The notes beneath the pieces were generated by a model that was not told where the DNA came from, did not search any database, and worked only from the letters and a program-made list of their open reading frames with translations. A stretch of DNA of 20,549 nt from Richelia sp. UBA3308 (GTDB lineage Bacteria > Cyanobacteriota > Cyanobacteriia > Cyanobacteriales > Nostocaceae): NCBI GenBank assembly GCA_002361335.1, contig DESS01000170.1, forward strand, positions 1 to 20,549. The letters are read 5' to 3'. Below, one piece after another: positions 15,045 to 20,549 of this stretch (its first letter is position 1; every line of letters starts with the position of its first letter). Both the position numbers and the translations under genes were made by a program.

Positions 15045-15495
15045 TATAAATTTTGCTCAAAAGTGTTTGTTAATACCTTCAAGCATAACAAACGCGATTA
15101 CGTAAAAAACTGGCAATATAAAGTAATAATAACTACTCTTGGTCTTGAGTCTCGCCCTCAACGTCAACTTCCGCTTTTTCGAGACATTGACTTTGTTGAA
15201 GAGGTTTCCCTACTTGCATTCTCGCTACAAGGCTTCCATGTTCCTCAGTCGATCGCGATCGCCCAGATGGCGATCGCATTTTTTTGGCTATAGAGACATA
15301 AAATTACCAGCCTCTACAGTTTTTTTCTGAGTCATAGATAATTACTTTCTCTTATCAAATCCAACAAACCGATCAAAAAGTAATTTATTCTCAGTAACAA
15401 AATAAAAGATGTATTATATTTCACTTGTTATTAGGATGCTAAGGAGTATATTTTGGTTTCTCAATACCAAGTTACCCTAACTAAAATTAAAAAGT
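15045..15495. other. Intergenic region with HIP1 cluster
   Basis: The left part (about 15140-15295) is GC-richer and carries HIP1-like gcgatcgc sites at 15255-15280, within a palindromic patch cgatcgcgatcgcc and ggcgatcgc. Short open frames on both strands here have no family features. The right part is AT-rich and holds the promoter of the PatX-like gene. Confidence 0.5.
15411..15452 (+). promoter_or_regulatory. NtcA-like promoter (GTA-N8-CAC, N22, TATATT)
   Basis: GTA at 15411-15413 and CAC at 15422-15424 form the NtcA consensus GTAN8TAC with one mismatch. A -10 hexamer, TATATT, matching TAN3T, begins exactly 22 bp further on (15447). That spacing is what nitrogen-activated NtcA promoters use. 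Transcription would start near 15459, giving a 37-nt leader to the ATG at 15496. The site was found by eye; a chance match cannot be excluded because the region is AT-rich. Confidence 0.5.
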
Positions 15496-15681
15496 ATGAA
15501 AATTTTATACTTAATTTTACCCCTATGGATTTTAGTAGCCTTGTTTTCGTTTTTCCAAAATTCTATACCTCAAGCAAAGAATCAATTTGATACTTATCAA
15601 CAACCAGAAAATAAGTCTTCAGAAGAAGAAAAAGAGCATCGCGGTGGCAGTAGGCGGTATACTAAACTTAATAAATCCTAG
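15496..15681 (+). CDS. PatX-like peptide with a permuted HetR-inhibitor motif (HRGGSRR)
   Basis: This 61-aa protein has a hydrophobic N-terminal segment (residues 3-20) that looks like a signal sequence, an acidic Gln/Glu/Ser-rich middle and, near the C-terminus, residues 48-54 reading HRGGSRR, then YTKLNKS. That is the layout of PatX, a small protein of filamentous cyanobacteria that carries an RG[ST]GR pentapeptide, usually within HRG[ST]GRR, which inhibits HetR and so controls heterocyst spacing. Here the middle residues are Gly-Ser instead of Ser-Gly. Codons are CAT CGC GGT GGC AGT AGG CGG, so it is not a simple frame error. Whether the permuted peptide still binds HetR is unknown. An NtcA-like promoter lies upstream. 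Confidence 0.65.
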   Translation: MKILYLILPLWILVALFSFFQNSIPQAKNQFDTYQQPENKSSEEEKEHRGGSRRYTKLNKS

Positions 15682-15685
15682 TTAT

Positions 15686-15714
15686 ATAAAAAAACCCCTT
15701 TTTTCAGGGGTTTG
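15686..15714 (-). terminator. Rho-independent terminator for the Cys-repeat lipoprotein
   Basis: Read on the minus strand, aaacccc and ggggttt pair around a loop of about 8 nt and are followed by a run of T residues. This is a good intrinsic terminator about 20 bp beyond the stop codon of the small lipoprotein gene (15735). On the plus strand the same hairpin follows the PatX-like gene by 10 bp but lacks a T-run on that side, so it may serve both genes unevenly. Confidence 0.75.
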
Positions 15715-15734
15715 AGCAATATAATTATCTGTTA

Positions 15735-15935
15735 TTAAGGAGTTTTATCTTTGGCAGCACAGGGATTAGATTTATCTTTGGCAGCACAGGGGTTAGCTTT
15801 ATCTTTGGCAGCACAGGGATTAACTTGCTCGGTTCCTTCTGGTGTTTTACCAGCACAAGGATTCGCACAAGCTACTACGGTTCCCAAACTTAATACAGAA
15901 ACAGTCGCCAGGGTTGCTAAATATTTCACTCTCAT
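15735..15935 (-). CDS. Small Cys-repeat (NPCAAKDK) lipoprotein or secreted peptide
   Basis: This 66-aa protein has a signal sequence ending in VVAC (possible lipobox, C23) or in a type I site, ACA. The rest is made of NPCA-type motifs at residues 25-28, 39-42, 48-51 and 57-60, each followed by a Lys or a Lys-Asp-Lys. The last three are near-perfect 9-residue repeats, encoded by 27-bp direct repeats in the DNA. Low-complexity NPCAAK proteins occur in several bacteria and have no known function. The evenly spaced Cys and Lys suggest metal or haem binding, or cross-linking; none is shown. The start is the ATG at 15935 with a good ribosome binding site (gaggaag) about 7 nt upstream. Confidence 0.8.
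   Translation of the reverse strand: MRVKYLATLATVSVLSLGTVVACANPCAGKTPEGTEQVNPCAAKDKANPCAAKDKSNPCAAKDKTP
15745..15826. repeat. 27-bp coding direct repeats
   Basis: Three copies of ttatctttggcagcacaggg with variable last bases begin at 15745, 15772 and 15799, a 27-bp period. They encode the NPCAAKDKx repeats of the small lipoprotein. Copies are almost identical at the DNA level, pointing to recent slippage or recombination expansion. Confidence 0.9.
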
Positions 15936-16095
15936 GGGGTTCTTCCTCAGCGGATCTTAGAATTCATCATTTATACGAAGCTGAGGTGAAATTGGATTCG
16001 CAAGATTAACGATCCGAGCCCGCATCCTTTTAGGATGACGCTATAGGCTAGTATTCCACCAAGGATAGAGCAGCCTGGTACTATTTTTTCTACCC

Positions 16096-16116
16096 ACTAC
16101 TTACTACTCACTATTC
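16096..16116. repeat. Heptamer repeat, reverse copy of the 2098-2152 family
   Basis: The sequence actactcactattcac is the reverse complement of the gtgaatagtgagtag units at 2098-2152. It is short (three units) and sits in the spacer between the Cys-repeat lipoprotein and HLIP genes. Confidence 0.6.
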
Positions 16117-16306
16117 ACGCTCCCTGGCTGAGCTAGAACTGATAACTGCCGCACTTCTATTCAAACTGAGAAATTTCAGCACCCGATGCACCATCAACAA
16201 TTAAAAGGTGATTAGGATTACCAGAAACATCAAGGAAGAATACAAAAAAAACATAAATATGTTCTCTAGGTATCTTGTTTATATTAAGAATTAATTACTA
16301 TTATAG

Positions 16307-16324
16307 TTTACATAAATTAACAAA
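16307..16324 (+). promoter_or_regulatory. HLR1-like RpaB site before the HLIP gene
   Basis: The repeats tttacata (16307-16314) and ttaacaaa (16317-16324) are separated by 2 bp. They fit the HLR1 consensus of two (G/T)TTACA(T/A)(T/A) boxes with one mismatch. HLR1 is bound by the response regulator RpaB at cyanobacterial light-stress genes, including hli. A possible -10 (tattat, about 16298) lies just upstream, so the site would overlap the transcription start and repress in low light. The site ends 22 bp before the ATG. Confidence 0.55.
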
Positions 16325-16346
16325 TTGTAATTTGGAGTACGAACAA

Positions 16347-16496
16347 ATGGAAGAGAATCGTAATGCTTTGCGTTTTGGTTTTACCCCCCAAGCAGAACTT
16401 TGGAATGGTCGTTTTGCAATGATTGGATTTTTGGCGGTTGTTTTGATTGAAGTATTTGGTGGGGAAGGCTTTTTACACTTTTTCGGTATTCTGTAA
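16347..16496 (+). CDS. High-light-inducible protein (HLIP), one-helix chlorophyll-binding protein
   Basis: This 49-aa protein is a typical HLIP / small CAB-like protein. A short N-terminus with FGFTPQAELWNGRFAMIGF leads into one membrane helix, MIGFLAVVLIEVFGG. The chlorophyll-binding motif E-x-x-N-x-R is present as ELWNGR, followed by the conserved FAMIGF. HLIPs sit in the thylakoid membrane, bind chlorophyll and carotenoid, and protect photosystem assembly under high light. The chosen ATG (16347) has a ribosome binding site, ggag, 10 bp upstream. A longer frame from 16275 would add a hydrophilic leader that crosses the promoter and is rejected. A strong terminator follows. Confidence 0.95.
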   Translation: MEENRNALRFGFTPQAELWNGRFAMIGFLAVVLIEVFGGEGFLHFFGIL

Positions 16497-16574
16497 TTAC
16501 AGTAGTTTTTTACAGACTAGGATTATCAAATTAAATCGAAAAATTTCAACCTTATTTACATCAACACAGCTATT

Positions 16575-16612
16575 TCCATGTCATTTAATATAGAAACGAC
16601 ATGGATTTTTTA
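16575..16612 (+). terminator. Rho-independent terminator of the HLIP gene
   Basis: The arms tccatgtc (16575-16582) and gacatgga (16598-16605) pair perfectly with a 15-nt loop and are followed by ttttttatattt. This is a textbook intrinsic terminator about 80 nt after the HLIP stop codon. Confidence 0.88.
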
Positions 16613-16711
16613 TATTTCATGTAACTCTGAATTAGCATAATTTGTACCCAGTAAGCTCGGACTCAAAATCTCTTACTTAAGATTTGTCATGGTCTAATTT
16701 ATGCTGCGATC

Positions 16712-17120
16712 GGACAAATAGAATTTAGAATTTAGAATTTAGAATTTAGAATTTAGAATTGTAGGGTGTGTTAGATAGTCAAAAGTTTTAATAGATCATC
16801 TAACGCACCATAACCCTGACACTCAGCCTACTCTTGGTTTAAATTCGGACAAATAGAATGGCGGAATGGCGGAATTGTAGGGTGTGTTAGATGCACGACA
16901 ATCTATCTGTTAAAGTGAAAAGTTTCAATACATCATCTAACGCACCATAACCCTGACGCTGAGCCTACTCTTGGTTTGAATTAGGACAAAATGGCGGAAT
17001 GGCGGAATGGCACAATTGTAGGGTGTGTTAGATGCACGACAATCTATCTGTTAAAGTCAAAAGTTTTAATACATCATCTAACGCACCATAACCCTGACGC
17101 TGAGCCTACTCTTGGTTTAA
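16712..17120. repeat. Three tandem units of about 137 bp
   Basis: Units begin with ggacaaa at 16712, 16847 and 16984 and end at about 17120. Each has a spacer of small repeats (heptamer agaattt in the first, ggcggaat in the others), then gtagggtgtgttaga, an internal loop, and tctaacgcaccataaccctga. All end in ctactcttggttt(a/g)aatt. The first unit lacks about 24 bp of the loop. The two arms can pair as a long hairpin. The end of the third unit encodes the last residues and stop codon of the NACHT-WD40 gene, and the other two units carry the same tail without the gene. Confidence 0.9.
16720..16760. repeat. Heptamer array agaattt
   Basis: Five units of agaattt lie at the head of the first 137-bp unit. 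The corresponding position in the second and third units is occupied instead by gaatggcg octamers, so this spot expands different short repeats in different copies. Confidence 0.85.
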
Positions 17121-20100
17121 ATTATTCTCCACGGCACCTAATGCTTTGAGGGTACTTTTTTCAACTTCGCTTATGCCTGTAACGCCGGTGATGTTCATGT
17201 TTTCGTAAGGGCGATCGCTTTTCAAGGTTTTTACACATTTGCCAGTTTTGATGTCCCAGTATTTGATTGTCATATCCTGGCTGCAACTTATAATGGTTTT
17301 ACCATCCGAATTAAAAATCACTGAATATACAGAATTTGTATGTCCATACAAAGTATGAATGCATTCTCCACTATCTACTTTCCATAACCTTACAGTTTGG
17401 TCATCGCTACCACTAACAAGCATCTTACCATCTGAACTAAAGTCTACCGTTCTGACACCACGAGTATGCCCTTCCAAAGAATAAAGACATTCTTGTGTAT
17501 TGATATTCCACAATTTTACAATTTTGTCATCACTGGCGCTGGTCAAAAGTTTACCATCTGAACTGAAAACAATTGACATTATGGAATGAGTATGACCCTT
17601 CAAAGAATGAATACGTTCTCCGGTAGCAACATTCCACAATCTCAAGATTGTATCATAACCGCCAGTTGCAAACGTCTTGCTATCTGGACTAAAGACTACT
17701 GATTCTACACAGTTATCTACTTCTAAAGTATAAACACATTCTCCGGTGCTAATATTCCACAATTTTACAGTTCTATGCTCGCTTGCAGTGGCAAGCATCT
17801 TACAGTCTGTAGCGAATGCTATGGAAGTAATCCAATTAGTATGTCCCTCAAAGGTATGAAGGCATTCTCCTGTAGCTATATTCCACAATTTAACTGTTTT
17901 ATCAGAACTACCACTAGCAAGCATTTTGTTGTCAGAGCTAAATGCTACCGAGCTAACGAAATTAGTATGTCCGGCAAAAGTATACAAGCATTCCCCATTA
18001 TCAACATTCCATAAGTTTACAGTTTGGTCATTACTGCCACTAACAAGTAACTTGCGATCGCGACTAAATGTCGCTGCGTATACCAGACTGCTATGCCTGT
18101 GTAAAGCCTGAAGACATTCTTTAGTCGCAATATCCCATAACTTTACAGTTTGGTTATCACCACCAGTAGCAAGCTTTTTTCCATCCGCACTGAATACTAC
18201 TGAATTTACCGAATTGCTATATTCTTCAAAAGTATAAACACATTCTGCAGTCGTGATATTCCATAACTTAACTGTTTGATCGTCACTACCACTAGCTAAA
18301 GTATTACCGTTAGGACTAAAAGTCACAGAGTTTATCCCATTGGTATGCCCTTGGAAAATACGGAAACATTGTTTGGTACTAATATTCCATAATTTTATAG
18401 TTTGGTCTAAACTGCTACTAGCAATTGTTTTACCATCTGGACTGAATGCCACTGATAGTACATAATCACTATGCCCATTAAAAGTATAAACACATTTTCC
18501 AGTGGCTATATCCCATAGTTTTACAGTTTTGTCGAAACCTCCACTAGCAAGTAGCTCACCATTAGGACTAAAATCTACTGCATGCAACCATTTGGTATGA
18601 CCTTGAAAAGTTTTAAGGCATTCTCCAGTATCTATATTCCACAGCTTCAACGTTTTATCACCGCTAGTACTGGCAAGAGTTTTACCATCAGGGCTGAAAG
18701 TAACAAATAGTATCCAATTGCTATGACCTTGAAAAATTTTAAGACATTTTCCGGTTTTAGTATTCCAAAGTCTTATGGTTTTGTCAGAACTGCAACTAGC
18801 AATAGTATTACCATCACAACTGAATGCTACTGATGTTACCCAACGAGTATGTCCTTTACAAATTAAAACTTCTCTTCCACTTGCAATATCCCACAAGCGA
18901 ACCATGCAACTAGAATCACCTATAGCTAATAATTTACCATCTGGGCTAAATGCTACTGCCCTAACATCACCTAAATCTCTAGCAAAAACACTTTCAGCTA
19001 AATTCGCTCCGGCAAAATCAACACCACTCAAACTCGCATTATGAAAATCCGCCCCCTTCACCACAGCACCAGATAAATCCTTCCCTTCCAAACTCCCATT
19101 ATCAAGCTTCACTGACAAAGTTGCTGCATTCCCACCAATATAAGCAACTTCCGAATCTTTTTTTCCTCGCGTTTCCTCAATAACTTTAATCAACGATTGA
19201 TTATCATCTACCATTCCTATAATTAAATCCAAAACCGCTTTCGCAAATAGCGATCGCCCAAAGGTATCTTTCAATTTCTCCAATGATTCACTAATAAACT
19301 TCCTTAGTGGAGGAATTGCCACACTACACCCAGTATCATCCAATTGACGCTGAAAATAACTAGACCAAGTATAATCAACGGCTGCAGCATTTTCATCCAA
19401 ACAAGACTGAGCTTGGGCTAATTCCGTAAAATCATCAGCTAAAACTCCCAATTCTGCGGCAAATTTATACGCCACAAAAAATTCCAACAACGAACGATGG
19501 GCTGGTGTATAATCACCATCAGCATTACGAATTAGCATTGTTTGGCCGAGCATATCATAATGCCAATGGTCTAAATCTTTTTCTTCCTGCACTATGGAAC
19601 CAAATAACCGTCGAATGCGCGAGGGAAACAACCGATAATTCAAACTCATCTGCTCCGTAGAAAGCATTTCCCAAGCCAATTCGCAAAGGAAATACATCTT
19701 ATCTGCCAAAGAAGTAAAAGTCCGTTCGGCTTTAATATCCCGTTCCATCTTCCGGCGCACTGCGTACAAATAAACCCGCGACATATCCACAGGTTTACCC
19801 GCTGCAATATCTGGCAAAGCTTCTAAAATTAATTCAGTTAAAACTGGACGACGGGCTAAATCCAGCAGTTGGGAATTACCCATAACAATGTCAACTGTAG
19901 CGGCTTCTGTTTGCAGTGACAACACCTGACGAATTTGATTATCGTCAAACTTTTCCAATTCCAACACTTCAAACTGCGGTGTTTCTCCCGTCAAATTAGC
20001 AATCGAAGCTTGTAATTCCGCATTTAACAAAGCCCTTCCTTCCTGAGCTTCGGGAAAATGTTCCGTGCGACAAGTTAAAATCACCTTGGCACCGGGAACA

Positions 20101-20549
20101 ACAACTTTCGCCAATTCCCAAAAATTATTAATCATTTCCTGACGGTTTATCCGCGCCGCCATTTCATCAAAACCATCGAATATCAGCAACAGTTTACCCA
20201 TACGGTTGAGTTGTTCAAAAGCCGAATATCCGGGAATGGGAATTTCATGTTGACGGAAGAAAAACTCGGAAAACAACGACTCAACACTTACGGCTTTGGC
20301 ATAATCTCGCAAGGGAATTACCAAAGGTAAGCGCGGAAGTTGAACACCTCTGTGCTGTGCGTCTTTGTATCGTTGTAGTGCTACCCAAGCATAATGTAGA
20401 GCAAACCAAGTTTTACCGGTACCAAACTCACCTAAAATTGAAATATGTTCCTTAGCTGGAACATCCAACCAACGGTCAATATAACCTTCAATCCAACCAT
20501 CTTCTTCTGTATAACGACTAACTCCAATGGGACGTTTGCTAACTGGATC
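17106..20549 (-). CDS. NACHT - pentapeptide - 14xWD40 STAND protein (N-terminus beyond the window)
   Basis: The frame stays open to the right edge, so the 1147 visible residues lack the true start; the earliest in-window start would be a TTG at 20468, but 27 more residues read through. A NACHT-type NTPase shows Walker A GEFGTGKT at about residue 40 and Walker B LLLIFDGFDEM at about 120. A helical region follows, then a few pentapeptide repeats (DLSGAVVKGADF, SLSGVDFAGANL) at about 480-520. The rest is 14 WD40 repeats, enough for two seven-bladed propellers. Most have LWNI and GHT signatures; several, such as EEYSNS, HRHSSL and EVDNCV, have lost the GH. STAND NTPases of this type sense a ligand with the propeller and oligomerise. 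The effector domain would lie upstream. Confidence 0.94.
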   Translation of the reverse strand, partial: DPVSKRPIGVSRYTEEDGWIEGYIDRWLDVPAKEHISILGEFGTGKTWFALHYAWVALQRYKDAQHRGVQLPRLPLVIPLRDYAKAVSVESLFSEFFFRQHEIPIPGYSAFEQLNRMGKLLLIFDGFDEMAARINRQEMINNFWELAKVVVPGAKVILTCRTEHFPEAQEGRALLNAELQASIANLTGETPQFEVLELEKFDDNQIRQVLSLQTEAATVDIVMGNSQLLDLARRPVLTELILEALPDIAAGKPVDMSRVYLYAVRRKMERDIKAERTFTSLADKMYFLCELAWEMLSTEQMSLNYRLFPSRIRRLFGSIVQEEKDLDHWHYDMLGQTMLIRNADGDYTPAHRSLLEFFVAYKFAAELGVLADDFTELAQAQSCLDENAAAVDYTWSSYFQRQLDDTGCSVAIPPLRKFISESLEKLKDTFGRSLFAKAVLDLIIGMVDDNQSLIKVIEETRGKKDSEVAYIGGNAATLSVKLDNGSLEGKDLSGAVVKGADFHNASLSGVDFAGANLAESVFARDLGDVRAVAFSPDGKLLAIGDSSCMVRLWDIASGREVLICKGHTRWVTSVAFSCDGNTIASCSSDKTIRLWNTKTGKCLKIFQGHSNWILFVTFSPDGKTLASTSGDKTLKLWNIDTGECLKTFQGHTKWLHAVDFSPNGELLASGGFDKTVKLWDIATGKCVYTFNGHSDYVLSVAFSPDGKTIASSSLDQTIKLWNISTKQCFRIFQGHTNGINSVTFSPNGNTLASGSDDQTVKLWNITTAECVYTFEEYSNSVNSVVFSADGKKLATGGDNQTVKLWDIATKECLQALHRHSSLVYAATFSRDRKLLVSGSNDQTVNLWNVDNGECLYTFAGHTNFVSSVAFSSDNKMLASGSSDKTVKLWNIATGECLHTFEGHTNWITSIAFATDCKMLATASEHRTVKLWNISTGECVYTLEVDNCVESVVFSPDSKTFATGGYDTILRLWNVATGERIHSLKGHTHSIMSIVFSSDGKLLTSASDDKIVKLWNINTQECLYSLEGHTRGVRTVDFSSDGKMLVSGSDDQTVRLWKVDSGECIHTLYGHTNSVYSVIFNSDGKTIISCSQDMTIKYWDIKTGKCVKTLKSDRPYENMNITGVTGISEVEKSTLKALGAVENNLNQE

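Larger units (their letters stand above)
15936..16346. other. Intergenic region with hairpin, tRNA-like scrap and HLIP promoter
   Basis: This 411-bp spacer contains a hairpin, catcc / ggatg, at about 16022-16037, a short tRNA-like stretch at 16062-16080, and gtgagta-type heptamers on the opposite strand at 16096-16116. It also holds a minus-strand open fragment at 16157-16245 and, at the right end, the promoter of the HLIP gene. No complete RNA gene could be assembled by eye. Confidence 0.5.

Noticed and set aside
15063..15330. Two overlapping plus-strand open frames after the VanZ-like gene
   Set aside because: They cross a HIP1-rich repeat-like patch, lack ribosome sites and show no recognisable domains.
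15453..15590. TTG-started 45-codon frame with an AAGGAG seven bases upstream, overlapping the PatX-like gene
   Set aside because: It starts on TTG, has no family features, overlaps the PatX-like gene in another frame, and the apparent ribosome site abuts the proposed -10 box.
16275..16346. Longer HLIP start
   Set aside because: The extension crosses the HLR1-like operator and probable promoter; the ATG at 16347 has a ribosome site and gives a standard HLIP N-terminus.

Overview
The window looks like chromosomal DNA of a filamentous, probably heterocyst-forming cyanobacterium (Nostocales). The evidence is a clpR-clpP3 pair of cyanobacterial type, a one-helix high-light-inducible protein with a chlorophyll-binding motif, several HIP1 octamers (gcgatcgc), many heptanucleotide short tandem repeats between genes, large NACHT/WD40 and AAA_35-type ATPases, and a small PatX-like peptide gene. 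The genus cannot be fixed from the sequence alone.

Layout. 1-337: GC-rich dispersed repeats and hairpins. 338-3498 (minus): a NucA-type secreted nuclease lipoprotein, an unrecognised small protein, a YaeR-type VOC protein and a von Willebrand A protein. 3499-4059: spacer holding copy A of an inverted dispersed repeat. 4060-6510 (plus): inactive ClpR, active ClpP3 and a J-domain/helical-repeat protein, convergent with a Uma2-type protein (6554-7132, minus). 7133-7591: repeat-rich spacer with copy B of the same repeat in opposite orientation. 7592-9226 (minus): an exporter of the cyclic-peptide/siderophore ABC class, with no biosynthetic neighbours.

9.6-13.7 kb: a small two-helix membrane protein convergent with two adjacent minus-strand ATPases. 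One is an AAA_35/iSTAND-like NTPase fused to about six membrane helices. The other is an HTH (vMAP-type) plus AAA_35 protein. 13.98-16.5 kb holds small genes: a secreted 151-aa protein of unknown function, a VanZ-like membrane protein, a 61-aa PatX-like peptide with an NtcA-like promoter, a tiny Cys-repeat lipoprotein and an HLIP with an HLR1-like operator. 16.7-17.1 kb holds three tandem units of about 137 bp. The last unit supplies the C-terminal codons of a large NACHT - pentapeptide - 14xWD40 protein that runs off the right edge.

How they fit together. ClpR and ClpP3 are subunits of one mixed protease ring, and the neighbouring J-domain gene may share its proteostasis theme. The STAND-like ATPases and the NACHT-WD40 protein are of the signalling or conflict type expanded in multicellular cyanobacteria. 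The most interesting single item is the PatX-like peptide at 15496-15681. Its signature reads HRGGSRR where the family has HRG[ST]GRR, so the two middle residues of the HetR-inhibitory pentapeptide are swapped.
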